A stretch of DNA of 64,000 nucleotides from Noviherbaspirillum humi (GTDB lineage Bacteria; Pseudomonadota; Gammaproteobacteria; Burkholderiales; Burkholderiaceae_D). Position 1 is the first letter of the stretch; each line of letters opens with the position of its first letter. Under the pieces are notes generated by a model, which was not told where the DNA came from, did not search any database, and saw only the letters and a list, made by a program, of their open reading frames with translations. The stretch is taken from contig NZ_FZOT01000001.1 in NCBI RefSeq assembly GCF_900188095.1, positions 248,001 through 312,000 on the forward strand, given 5' to 3'. This document shows, piece after piece, positions 20,262-28,778 of the stretch. The translations under genes were made by a program, and so were the position numbers.

Positions 20262-21524
20262 TTATTCAGGCTCCACAGCCGCAGTCGCCCCGACAGCAAG
20301 CGGCCAGTCGGCTGGCTTGCCCATCGCATTGCGCGCCAGGGCCGGGCCGAAGCGCAGCGAGCGCGGCCGCTCGGCGGCGCTCAGGCGCGGCGCCATCCAT
20401 TGCTCCAGCTCCCGCCGAAATGCCGCATCGTCGCTGCCACGCCCGCGCGGCACGATGAAGGCCTTGAGCCGGTTGCCTTCATGCGGCTGCATCAGGCGCA
20501 CGGCCGCTTCCGCCACCTGTGGATGCTGCAGCAGCACTTGCCGCACGCGCTCCGGGAAGACGTTGATGCCACCCACCTGCACCGCGCCGTCGCGCCGTCC
20601 TTCGATGCGGAAGCGGTGCTCGTCGTCCCAGGCAAGCTGGTCCTGGACCTCGACGTGCAAGCTGCCGCCTTCGGGTAGCGTGCGTTCGAGCGCATCTTCG
20701 CCGCTGCGGGACCAGTGCCCGAACAGCCGGTAGGAGGCATCGCTGGCGCTGCGCCAGCCGATGCCTGCGGTTTCGGAAGATCCGTAAATCTGTATCAGGC
20801 GAACCAGGCCGAGCGCGCTGACGCCGTCGGCGACCTCCGCCGGGCAGGGCGCGGTGGACGTGACGCCGGTCACGCCCGTCGGCATCGCAGGCAGGGCGCG
20901 CAGCAGCGCGCGCCAGAATTCCGGATGGCCGACGATCAGATCGCCCGGCTGGCAGAGTCGCGCCAAGCTCGCCGGCGAGCTGGCGCGCACGTCCAGCACC
21001 GGAATGCCGCCGAGCTGCTGCGGCAGCAGAATCGTGAACAGGAAGCCGTAGATGTGGTGGCTGGGCACCGCCGAAAGGATGCGCCGCGCGCCGGCAAGCA
21101 GCCGGGCCAGCTCGGCGGTTTCCTGCCGCAGATGCGCCAGCGGATGGATGCAGGGCTTCGGCAGGCCGGTGCTGCCGGAGGTGCGGAAGGTCAGGCGTGC
21201 CGAGAAGTGCGCCAGTCCGGCGGCGGCGATGGCGGTCCACTCGCCGATCGTGCGCCGTGCCAGCAGATAATCCTCGATGCCGCTTTCGTGCAGATGAATG
21301 GCTTCGGCCAGCGCCGCGCCGAGCGCCACCAGTTCCAGCGAGTCGCAGCCGGCGTCGCGGTCCAGGGAGAAATCCTCAGGCCAGGGCCGCGGCGGCAGGC
21401 AGGCGCCGTCCGGCCGCAGCCGCGCGAGTTCGTCGGCGACCAGATCGCAAACGAAGCGGCGCAGGGCGTCGTCGCGGCTCCACCAGTCCTGCTCCTGGGG
21501 CAGCAGGGTCGTCGCGGCAGGCAT
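20262..21524 (-). CDS. pcl: 4-coumarate--CoA ligase of the photoactive-yellow-protein activation type
   Basis: A 420-residue adenylate-forming enzyme, shorter than plant-type 4-coumarate ligases (about 540), as known for PYP-linked ligases. Motifs are LTFRTSGSTGLPKP (AMP loop), IYGSSETAGIGWR, GRRDGAVQVGGINVFPERV and a C-terminal NAMGKPADWP with the catalytic Lys. The first 100 residues resemble an acyl-carrier domain (GCDSLELVALGAALAEAIH). The ATG lies 2 bp after the pyp stop, so both are co-translated. Family knowledge: it activates p-coumarate as the CoA thioester for transfer to the PYP cysteine. The long frame continuing upstream of 21524 overlaps pyp and is not the true start. Confidence 0.9.
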   Translation of the reverse strand: MPAATTLLPQEQDWWSRDDALRRFVCDLVADELARLRPDGACLPPRPWPEDFSLDRDAGCDSLELVALGAALAEAIHLHESGIEDYLLARRTIGEWTAIAAAGLAHFSARLTFRTSGSTGLPKPCIHPLAHLRQETAELARLLAGARRILSAVPSHHIYGFLFTILLPQQLGGIPVLDVRASSPASLARLCQPGDLIVGHPEFWRALLRALPAMPTGVTGVTSTAPCPAEVADGVSALGLVRLIQIYGSSETAGIGWRSASDASYRLFGHWSRSGEDALERTLPEGGSLHVEVQDQLAWDDEHRFRIEGRRDGAVQVGGINVFPERVRQVLLQHPQVAEAAVRLMQPHEGNRLKAFIVPRGRGSDDAAFRRELEQWMAPRLSAAERPRSLRFGPALARNAMGKPADWPLAVGATAAVEPE

Positions 21525-21526
21525 GT

Positions 21527-21913
21527 TCACAGGCGCTTGACGAAGATCCAGTAAGTGTCGCCGCTGAGGGCTTTCTTCATGTGGATCTTCACCTTGGTCG
21601 GCCGCATCTGGTAGTCGAAGATGTATTCGAACATGGTGTTCAGGTCGCCCGACTTCACGCCCTTGTCGAACACACCCTTGAACTTCGGCGTGTTGGTGCA
21701 GGGCGCCACGTCGCGGAAGAAGTTCTTGCCGATGACCGCTTTCGGGTCGCGCCCAGTGATCTGGCCTTCGGCCTGGTTGTATTTCAGGATGTTGCCGCTG
21801 CCATCGAGCTGGATGGTGCCGAAGGCCAGCTGGTTGATCTGGGTCTCCGTCATGCGGCTCATGACGTTTTCGATGTCGCTGCGGTTGAAGGCCACCAGTG
21901 CCAAGTCGCTCAT
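21527..21913 (-). CDS. pyp: photoactive yellow protein (blue-light sensor)
   Basis: A 128-residue PAS-fold photoreceptor very close to the 125-residue Halorhodospira halophila PYP. All chromophore-pocket residues are present with a +3 offset: Tyr45, Glu49, Thr53, Arg55 and the attachment site Cys72 in [44 protein letters not shown] and [12 protein letters not shown] are family blocks. The p-coumaroyl thioester photoisomerises in blue light and drives a signalling cycle. GGAG at a good distance supports the ATG at 21913. It is the first gene of pyp-pcl. No tyrosine ammonia-lyase gene is visible nearby, so the p-coumarate source is unknown. Confidence 0.96.
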   Translation of the reverse strand: MSDLALVAFNRSDIENVMSRMTETQINQLAFGTIQLDGSGNILKYNQAEGQITGRDPKAVIGKNFFRDVAPCTNTPKFKGVFDKGVKSGDLNTMFEYIFDYQMRPTKVKIHMKKALSGDTYWIFVKRL

Positions 21914-21994
21914 GTTTTCTCCACGGTTCAAAAAGTTTGTTTGCTTCTGTCCAGGACAATAACAGCAGGAAACAAAAAAGTTCCGGTGTAGACC

Positions 21995-22008
21995 TTGATC
22001 AAAGTCAA
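21995..22008. promoter_or_regulatory. FNR/Anr-like box upstream of pyp
   Basis: TTGAT-CAAA-GTCAA matches the FNR/Anr consensus TTGAT-N4-ATCAA with one mismatch. It is centred about 88 bp upstream of the pyp start and about 180 bp upstream of the divergent permease start. A TGTTAT candidate -10 for pyp (21959-21964, minus strand) is downstream, giving a centre near -50 rather than the ideal -41.5. Oxygen-responsive control of pyp is inferred, not shown. Confidence 0.5.
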
Positions 22009-22181
22009 TAAATTGCATCAGGGAAAAATTTTGTCCAAGACTAACACGTCTGTCCAGGCCGAGTCGCGCAGGATCGCCACCGCTTCCCCGTGAATCGCCA
22101 CTACAATGCAAGCTCACCATGACAGAGCGGCAAGATTTTCCTTGCATACCGTTCGCTCGCCAGGACCAAACTACTTAATTC

Positions 22182-23195
22182 ATGACCGAACCGATTCGCC
22201 GCGACCGCGTCCAAGTCGCCTCCTATCTCCTGACCGGATTCATCCTGCTGCTGGTGCTGTGGCGGGATCTGCTGGCCGCCCTGTTTTCCGGCCTGCTGGT
22301 GTTTTCGCTGGTGCGCATGCTGGCGCCGGCGCTCGGCAAGAGCATCAGCGACCACCGGGCGCGGGTGCTGGCCGTGGCGGTGCTGAGCGGCGCGATCGTC
22401 GCCCTGCTCACCGCCGGCATCTGGGGCGCCGCCAGCTTCTTCGGCAGCGAGGCCGGCAACCCGCAGACCATCATGCAGCGCCTGGCCGACATCATCGAAG
22501 CCTCGCGCGGCCAATTGCCGCCCTGGATCATGGACCATGTGCCGGCCAGCGCCGAAGCGCTGCGGGCCATGCTCACCGGCTGGCTGCGCGAGCACGCCGC
22601 TCAGGCGCAGACCCTCGGCCAGCAGGCCGGCCGCACCATTGCCCACATTCTCATCGGCATGGTCATCGGCGCCATCGCCGCGCTGCGCGACGCCACCTCG
22701 CCCCATCACTACAAGCCGCTGGCCGCCGCTCTCTATGCCCGGGTGGTCAACCTGCACCGGGCCTTCCGCAACATCGTCTTCGCCCAGGTGCGCATCGCCG
22801 CCCTCAATGCGGTATTCACCGCCATCTACCTGATGCTGGTGCTGCCGATGGCGGGCGTGAACCTGCCGTTGAAGAAAAGCATGGTGGCGATCACCTTCGT
22901 CGCCGGTTTGCTCCCGGTGATCGGCAACCTGATCTCCAACACCGTGGTGGTGATCGTCGGCCTGTCGCATTCCCTGCAGGTGGCGCTGGCCTCGCTGCTG
23001 TTTCTCGTCGTGATCCACAAGCTGGAGTATTTCCTCAATGCCCGCATCATCGGTTCCCACATCAATGCCCGTGCCTGGGAATTGCTCGGCGCCATGCTGT
23101 TGATGGAAGCGGTGTTCGGCCTGCACGGCGTGGTCGCCGCGCCGGTGTTCTATGCCTATCTCAAGCAGGAGCTGATGGACCGCGATCTGGTATGA
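22182..23195 (+). CDS. AI-2E family transporter (PerM/YdiK-like permease)
   Basis: A 337-residue inner-membrane protein with about seven or eight hydrophobic segments (first at residues 12-45). FVAGLLPVIGNLISNTVVV matches the family hallmark (x-GxxPxxGxxxx), and HKLEYFLNARIIGSHINA is the conserved loop near the C-terminus. Members have been linked to AI-2 export, Na+/H+ exchange and other efflux, so the substrate is open. It is transcribed divergently from pyp across a 268-bp gap. Confidence 0.88.
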   Translation: MTEPIRRDRVQVASYLLTGFILLLVLWRDLLAALFSGLLVFSLVRMLAPALGKSISDHRARVLAVAVLSGAIVALLTAGIWGAASFFGSEAGNPQTIMQRLADIIEASRGQLPPWIMDHVPASAEALRAMLTGWLREHAAQAQTLGQQAGRTIAHILIGMVIGAIAALRDATSPHHYKPLAAALYARVVNLHRAFRNIVFAQVRIAALNAVFTAIYLMLVLPMAGVNLPLKKSMVAITFVAGLLPVIGNLISNTVVVIVGLSHSLQVALASLLFLVVIHKLEYFLNARIIGSHINARAWELLGAMLLMEAVFGLHGVVAAPVFYAYLKQELMDRDLV

Positions 23196-23307
23196 CGCAT
23201 TGCAGAGCGCGCCGTATCGGGCTGTGAAAAGGGAAACTTTCCTCGGGGCGGGGCATCCGACGTAGAGAAGCGGCAAACGCTTCCGACATCTGACACAGGA
23301 GGAACCC

Positions 23308-23586
23308 ATGCCTAATCGCAAGAAAGCCGACGCGGACGACGCCAAGCAGGAAAAGGGAATGAAGTCGTCACATGGCGAGAACTCGACCTCGGTGACGCCC
23401 AAGGACGTGCCTTCCGGCACCGCCGCTTCCAAGGATGTGGTGGAGCGCAAGATCGCTTCCGACGACCCCGAAGAGCGGAACGAGGAACAGCTGGATGATG
23501 CGGTGGAGATGACCTTCCCGGCCAGCGATCCGATCGCCATTCCGACCCCGGAGAAGGCGGAAAAGCACAGCGGCCGCCAGCACTGA
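23308..23586 (+). CDS. small hydrophilic protein of unknown function
   Basis: A 92-residue, highly charged protein rich in Lys, Glu, Asp, Ser and Pro, without a signal peptide or membrane segment. GGAGG lies just before the ATG. The C-terminal half reads EEQLDDAVEMTFPASDPIAIPTP; this 'ETFPASDP' element recurs in many small proteobacterial proteins of unknown role. The composition suggests a disordered stress-type protein. I do not recognise a function. Confidence 0.7.
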   Translation: MPNRKKADADDAKQEKGMKSSHGENSTSVTPKDVPSGTAASKDVVERKIASDDPEERNEEQLDDAVEMTFPASDPIAIPTPEKAEKHSGRQH

Positions 23587-23619
23587 AGCACCCCTCCCGC
23601 CTGAGCGGGACGCATGCAT

Positions 23620-23648
23620 CGCACCGGTTCGCCCGAACCGGTGCGTTT
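23620..23648 (+). terminator. strong hairpin after the small hydrophilic protein gene
   Basis: CGCACCGGTTCG (23620-23631) pairs perfectly with CGAACCGGTGCG (23634-23645), followed by only three T. It lies between converging genes and could end transcripts in both directions. Confidence 0.6.
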
Positions 23649-23661
23649 CCTTTCCCGCCGT

Positions 23662-23862
23662 TCAGGCGTCTCCCACGATTTCCGTCACCGTGCCGGTGCC
23701 GGCGCAATTGTCGCAGGTTCCGCCCTCCATGTTCTTGCCGCTGCCGCCGCAGCGCGGGCAGGTATTGTCGGCCGTCTGCGGCGTGCCGGCCGCATCCTCG
23801 TCGCCGGGCTTGCGCTGATTGCCCGAGGTGCCTGCATCATCGTTTCGGGAAGCCTGGGTCAT
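23662..23862 (-). CDS. small zinc-ribbon protein with DnaJ-type CxxCxGxG repeats
   Basis: A 66-residue protein with a hydrophilic N-terminal half and a C-terminal zinc site built of CPRCGGSG and CDNCAGTG, the same CxxCxGxG repeats as in the DnaJ zinc-finger. The start is placed at Met 23862 (MTQASRND), where GGAG lies about 5-8 bp upstream; longer frames lack a usable site. Function is unknown; similar tiny proteins occur widely in Betaproteobacteria. Confidence 0.7.
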   Translation of the reverse strand: MTQASRNDDAGTSGNQRKPGDEDAAGTPQTADNTCPRCGGSGKNMEGGTCDNCAGTGTVTEIVGDA

Positions 23863-23950
23863 GCCTGTCTCCATGGAGTGAAGGGGGCGCGGACGCGCCC
23901 GCACTCGTGGGATCACCGCGACCGCCCGGCCGTTCCCCGGCGCGGCCAAT

Positions 23951-24931
23951 TCAGTCGGGATACAGGCCGTGGCAGCGGCCGTACAGCCGCACCAGGCCGA
24001 GCAGGCTGCCGATGTTCGGCGCCGGCACGCCGGCCAGGCCGGCGATCTCGTGCACCGCCGTCACCAGCGCATCAATCTCCAGCGGCTTGCCGGCTTGCGC
24101 ATCCTGCAGCATGGAGGTCCTGAATGCGCCCAGCTGGCGCGTGATCTGCATGCGGTCTTCGCCGCTCTGCGCGATCGGGCAGCCGATGCGCGCGCCGATG
24201 TCCGCCGCCTCGGCCATGATGTCGAGGCAAAACCGGCGCACCAGGTCGTCGTCCAGCATGCGGTCGCAGGTGGCGCCGGTGAAGGCCGAAATCGGGTTCA
24301 TCGTCATGTTGCCCCACAGCTTGTACCAGATGTCGGCATGGATGTCGGCGCTGGCTTCGGCGTCGAAGCCGGCGTGCTGGAACAGCGCCGTCAGCTCCGC
24401 CAGGCGGGCACTCATGCCGCCCACGGCCTCGCCGAAGATCAGGCGCTTGCCGAAGCCGGGACTGACCACGCCGGGTTCGGGACTGGCGCTGGCGAGATGC
24501 ACCACGCAGCCCAGCATGCGCTGCGGCGGCAGGGCCTGCAGCAGCGCGCCGTCGGGGTCCAGGCTGGCAAGCCGGGTACCGGCATGGGGCCGGTCGGGCC
24601 GGCCGAAGAACCACTAGGGCACGCCGTTCATTGCGCTCACCACCATGGTGTGCGGGCCGATCAGCGGCGCCAGCTGCGGCGCGAGTTCGCGCATGGCGGT
24701 GGCCTTGACCGCGACGATCACCGCATCCTGTATGCCCAGCGCCGCGGCATCGGCGGCCGCGCGCAGCGGCGCCTGCGCCACGCCGCCCTCCTGCCGCACC
24801 CGCACGCCATGCGCCTGCAGCGCTGCCAAAGTCGCGCCGCGCGCGAGGGCCGACACGTCCGCGCCGACCTGCGCCAGGCGCGCCGCCATCAGCGCGCCGA
24901 CGGCGCCCATTCCTGCGATTGCGATCTTCAT
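23951..24931 (-). pseudogene. 2-dehydropantoate 2-reductase family gene with in-frame amber codon
   Basis: The frame starts MKIAIAGMGAVGALMAARLA, a Rossmann NADPH site typical of PanE/ApbA enzymes, which reduce 2-dehydropantoate to pantoate or act on related 2-oxo acids. After about 105 codons it meets TAG at 24614-24616, immediately after NGVP. Reading on in the same frame gives WFFGRPDRPHAG and the intact C-terminal domain (DIWYKLWGNMTMNPISAFTG). Homologues read NG(V/I)PWW(F/Y), so one TGG-to-TAG change has cut the gene. Both halves are otherwise well kept, so the change is recent or a sequencing error. GGAGAGG upstream supports Met 24931. Confidence 0.85.
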
Positions 24932-25083
24932 TCGCATCCTCTCCAAAAATTCACCGCGCCCGCGTTGCTTGGCGGCTGCATTCCCATGAACCTGGGTAGG
25001 CGTTGCCAGTAGCGCAAAGTAACATGGCGTGCATCGCCGCGCTCGAGCCGCCGCGTCGATCGCTTTCACCGGACAGCAGGCCC

Positions 25084-27072
25084 ATGTCGACCAGGAACAC
25101 GACGATGCCAGACGATCTGCAGCAGCTCTTCGACGTCGCCGCCGCCTTGCATGCGGAGGGAGATTTTCACGCAGCAAGCACCTATTACCAGCGCATCCTG
25201 GAGCGGCAGTGCGACCATGCGCCCGCCCTGGCGGGCCTGGGCGTCATCGCCGGGCAGCGCGGCCGAAACCTCGATGCGGTCGGCATGCTGCGCCGCGCTT
25301 GCGAGCTGACGCCGGACAATCCCCAATTCCTCTACAACTACGGCGAAGCCTTGCGCCAGTCGGGTCAGCTCGAGGCGGCCGACATCGCCCATGCGGCGGC
25401 GCTGCAGCGCGATCCGATGTACCTGCCGGCGCATGCGGGCCTGGCCCTGGCGCTGCAGGCGCTGCAGGAGCGCGCCGTCGCCCTGCAGCTGCCGCAGGAA
25501 GCATCGGCGCTGCAGCGACGCCTGGCCAGCGTGTTCAACAACCATGGCAATGCGCTGCTCGGCCTCGGCCAGGTGCTGGAAGCCATCGCGCTGTACCGCC
25601 GCGCCATCGACTGCTTTCCCGAGTACCCGCTGGCCTGGTCCAACCTCGGCAATGCCTTGCGCACCGCCGGCCAGGTGACGGAAGCCGAGCAGGCCTGCCG
25701 CCGCGCGGTGCAGCTCGACCCGGCCTGTTCGCCGGCCTGGAACAATCTCGGCAACGCGCTGGTGGAGCAGGCGCGCTTCGAGGAAGCGCCAGCCTGCTAT
25801 GAAAGGGCGCTGCAGCTCGGCAGTTCGCCGGAAGCCGAGCACAACAGCGGCAGCGGCTCGCTGTTCAACCTGCTGTGCCTGCCTGAGCTGAGCGACGCCG
25901 AGATCGCCGCCCGCCATCGGGAATGGGGCCAGGCTTATCCGGCGCCGCTCGGCAAGGTCTGGCGCAATTCGCGCCAGGCCGAGCGCCGGCTGCGCATCGG
26001 CTACCTGTCGCCCGATTTCCGGGTGCATGCGATGGCGCATTTCATCGAGCCCCTGCTCGCCCATGCCGACCGCGAGGCCACCGAAATCGTCTGCTATGCG
26101 CAGGGCCCGGGCATGGATGAGCGCACCCGGCGCCTGATGCAGTACGGCCATCGCGGCACCTGGGTGCATGGCCTCGACGATGCGGCGCTCGCCAGGCTGA
26201 TCGAAGACGATGGCATCGACATCCTGGTGGACTGCGCCGGCCATACCCACGGCACGCGGCTCAAGGCGCTGGCGGCCAAGCCGGCGCCGGTGATGATGAC
26301 CTGGCTCGGCTATCTCGGCACCACCGGCCTGCCGGCCATGGATTACCGTCTCACCGATGCCTGGGTCGATCCGCCCGGCATGACCGAGGACCAGCATACC
26401 GAGAAGCTGCTGCGCGTTCCCGGCGGCATGATGGCTTACCAGCCGCATGACGATTTCCCCGAGGTGAGCGGCCTGCCGCTCAGGCGCAACGGCCACGTCA
26501 CCTTCGGCTCGCTGAACAACATCCAGAAGATCAACGTCACCGTGGTCCGCGAATGGGCGCGGCTGCTGCAGGCCATGCCGGACGCGAAGCTGCTCCTGCA
26601 AGGCAAGTTCATCGCCGATGCCGGCATGACCGGTCGCCTGCGCGGCCTGTTCGAAGCCTTCGGCATCCGCCCGCACCGGCTCGACCTGCGCCCGGCCAGC
26701 GGCGACTTCCTGCGCACCTACCACGAGATCGACATCGCGCTCGACACCTTTCCCTATGGCGGCGGCGCCACCACCTGCGACGCGCTGTGGATGGGCGTGC
26801 CGGTCATCGCCTTTCCGGCGCGGCGGCCGATCGGCCGGCTGACGGCCAGCATCCTGCATCAGATCGGCCATCCGGAGTGGCTGGCCGACAATGCCGATGC
26901 CTATGTCGCCAAGGCGCTCGCCCTGGCGGCCGATGCGTCGGCGCTTGCCGAAATCAGGCGCGGCCTGCGCCAGCGGATGCAGGTTTCGCCGCTGTGCGAC
27001 CAGGCCGGCTTCATGCGGCGCCTCGAGGCGGTCTACCGCCAGGCCTGGCAGCGCTGGCTATGGGCGGGCTGA
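25084..27072 (+). CDS. TPR-repeat O-GlcNAc transferase-like protein (GT41, SPINDLY type)
   Basis: A protein of about 662 residues. The N-terminal third holds about six or seven tetratricopeptide units (for example YPLAWSNLGNALRTAGQVTE and SPAWNNLGNALVEQARFEEA). The C-terminal half is the GT41 catalytic region: RIGYLSPDFRVHAMAHF, TWLGYLGTTGLPAMDYRLTD, FGSLNNIQKINVTVVREWAR and DTFPYGGGATTCDALWMGVP. Eukaryotic members add GlcNAc or fucose to protein Ser/Thr; bacterial targets are mostly unknown. Possible starts are 25084 and 25105, and a TTG-initiated longer form from 25003 is unlikely. It is divergent from the broken reductase gene. Confidence 0.88.
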   Translation: MSTRNTTMPDDLQQLFDVAAALHAEGDFHAASTYYQRILERQCDHAPALAGLGVIAGQRGRNLDAVGMLRRACELTPDNPQFLYNYGEALRQSGQLEAADIAHAAALQRDPMYLPAHAGLALALQALQERAVALQLPQEASALQRRLASVFNNHGNALLGLGQVLEAIALYRRAIDCFPEYPLAWSNLGNALRTAGQVTEAEQACRRAVQLDPACSPAWNNLGNALVEQARFEEAPACYERALQLGSSPEAEHNSGSGSLFNLLCLPELSDAEIAARHREWGQAYPAPLGKVWRNSRQAERRLRIGYLSPDFRVHAMAHFIEPLLAHADREATEIVCYAQGPGMDERTRRLMQYGHRGTWVHGLDDAALARLIEDDGIDILVDCAGHTHGTRLKALAAKPAPVMMTWLGYLGTTGLPAMDYRLTDAWVDPPGMTEDQHTEKLLRVPGGMMAYQPHDDFPEVSGLPLRRNGHVTFGSLNNIQKINVTVVREWARLLQAMPDAKLLLQGKFIADAGMTGRLRGLFEAFGIRPHRLDLRPASGDFLRTYHEIDIALDTFPYGGGATTCDALWMGVPVIAFPARRPIGRLTASILHQIGHPEWLADNADAYVAKALALAADASALAEIRRGLRQRMQVSPLCDQAGFMRRLEAVYRQAWQRWLWAG

Positions 27073-27213
27073 CGCCTTCTCATCGCCAACGCCGCCGGGC
27101 TGGTTGATCGACTTCAAGCGCCTGCCATTTGCCGCGGCCGACGGCTTGCTTTCCCTTCCGTTCATTTCTACCGTGAGCGTTTGCAACGGAATGACGATGA
27201 AAGGAAGAACCAC

Positions 27214-28188
27214 GTGACCGGAACCATGAAGCCGATGATGGCGCTGAAGCGGCAGTGCGCCGCGCTGGCGCTGGCGCTGTTGACCGCCGGCATGGCGCAG
27301 GCCCAGGACAAGCGCGATGCGGCGCCGGCATCCGCCAGTGCGCCGGCGCAGGAACAGACATTGACCCTGCCCGCCGCCGCCGAGGCCGCCGGCGGCACCG
27401 GCTCCGTCACCTTCATCGGCACCGCCACCGTCATCATCCGCTATGCCGGCCTGACCATCCTCACCGACCCGAACTTCCTGCACAAGGGCGAGCATGTGCA
27501 CCTCGGCTATGGCCTCACCTCGGAGCGCCTGACCAATCCTGCGATGGAACTGGACAAGCTGCCGCCCATCGACCTGATCGTGCTGTCGCATCTGCACGGC
27601 GACCACTTCGACCAGCTGGTGCAGCAGAAGCTCAAGCGCGATATTCCCATCGTCAGTACCACCGATGCGGTGCATGGGCTGGGCCGCTTCGGCTTCACCC
27701 GGCTGCATGCGCTCAAGACCTGGGAGACGCTGACGGTGAAGAAGGGCGGCGCCACGCTGCGCATCAGCGCCACGCCCGGCCGCCACGGCCCGCCGGTGCT
27801 GTCCGGCCTGCTGCCGGAGGTGATGGGTTCCATGCTCGAGTTCAGCAACGGCGAGCGCGGAGGCTATCGCATGTACATCAGCGGCGATACCATGGTGTAT
27901 GACGAGATCCGCGAAATTTCGCGCCGCTATCCCGACATCGACCTGGCGCTGCTGCACCTCGGCGGCACCCGCATCCTCGGCGTGATGAAAGTGACCATGG
28001 ATGGCAAGGACGGCGTCGAGATGATGCAGATCATCGCGCCGCGCCACACCATTCCGATCCATTACAACGATTACGATGTCTTCAAGTCTCCGCTCTCCGA
28101 TTTCGAGGCCGCGGTCAATGCCGCCGGCCTGCAGGGCAAGGTCACCTATCTCAAGCACGGCGAAGCCTACGAGTTCAAGCCGCGGTAG
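27214..28188 (+). CDS. MBL-fold metallohydrolase, UlaG-like, exported
   Basis: A 324-residue protein with a signal peptide (ALALALLTAGMAQAQ) and a metallo-beta-lactamase fold. LSHLHGDHFDQ provides the HxHxDH metal motif, and SGDTMVYDEI and HTIPIHYNDYDVF provide later ligands. Relatives include UlaG and other metal-dependent hydrolases. A GTG start at 27214 is chosen because AAGGAAG at 27201-27207 is correctly spaced; the ATG at 27226 is an alternative. The MOSC gene follows after 24 bp. Periplasmic location is inferred; substrate unknown. Confidence 0.85.
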   Translation: MTGTMKPMMALKRQCAALALALLTAGMAQAQDKRDAAPASASAPAQEQTLTLPAAAEAAGGTGSVTFIGTATVIIRYAGLTILTDPNFLHKGEHVHLGYGLTSERLTNPAMELDKLPPIDLIVLSHLHGDHFDQLVQQKLKRDIPIVSTTDAVHGLGRFGFTRLHALKTWETLTVKKGGATLRISATPGRHGPPVLSGLLPEVMGSMLEFSNGERGGYRMYISGDTMVYDEIREISRRYPDIDLALLHLGGTRILGVMKVTMDGKDGVEMMQIIAPRHTIPIHYNDYDVFKSPLSDFEAAVNAAGLQGKVTYLKHGEAYEFKPR

Positions 28189-28212
28189 CCGCATCCTCGA
28201 TCGGACTGCGCC

Positions 28213-28767
28213 ATGAACGACCTGCGCAGCCTGTCCTTGCAGTTCGCCCGGCCGGGAAGGCTGGAGGCCATCGTGCTGCGGCCCCAGCGGCGCGCGCCGG
28301 CCCTGCTGGCGCAGAGCGCGATCGCGCTCGAGGGCCTGGGTCTGGAAGGCGACCGCAGCGTGCGTCCCGGCGCCCGCGGCGGCGGCAAGCGCCAGGTGAC
28401 GCTGATCCAGGCGGAGCACCTGCCGGCGGTGGCGGCGCTCACCGGGCGCAGACGCATCGATCCGCGCGACCTGCGGCGCAATCTGGTGGTGTCGGGATTG
28501 AATCTGCTGGCGGCGCGCTCGCTGTTTCGCGACCGGCCGCTGGTGCTGAGGCTGGGAGAGTCGGTGGTGCTGGAGATCAGCGGCCCGTGCGAGCCCTGTT
28601 CGCGCATGGAGGAAATCCTGGGGCAGGGCGGCTACAACGCCATGCGCGGCCACGGCGGAGTGACGGCGCGCATTCTGCGCGGCGGCATGCTGAAGGTGGG
28701 CGATGCGGTCGGCTGCGAACCCGGCGAACCGGAAGATGCCGGGCAGACCGCCTCGCTGTTCGACTGA
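28213..28767 (+). CDS. MOSC domain-containing protein
   Basis: A 184-residue single-domain MOSC protein. [29 protein letters not shown] and [20 protein letters not shown] match the family, and the latter carries the conserved Cys found in molybdenum-cofactor sulfurase C-terminal domains and YiiM-like proteins. Such proteins handle the Mo cofactor or detoxify N-hydroxylated compounds. It lies 24 bp after the metallohydrolase, so they are probably cotranscribed, and it converges on the next gene with 11 bp between stops. Confidence 0.87.
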   Translation: MNDLRSLSLQFARPGRLEAIVLRPQRRAPALLAQSAIALEGLGLEGDRSVRPGARGGGKRQVTLIQAEHLPAVAALTGRRRIDPRDLRRNLVVSGLNLLAARSLFRDRPLVLRLGESVVLEISGPCEPCSRMEEILGQGGYNAMRGHGGVTARILRGGMLKVGDAVGCEPGEPEDAGQTASLFD

Positions 28768-28778
28768 GAATTTTTGCG

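Noticed and set aside
21527-21959. Fusion of the ligase frame with sequence upstream of 21524
   Set aside because: The upstream part is pyp read in the wrong frame; the true ligase start is the ATG 2 bp after the pyp stop.
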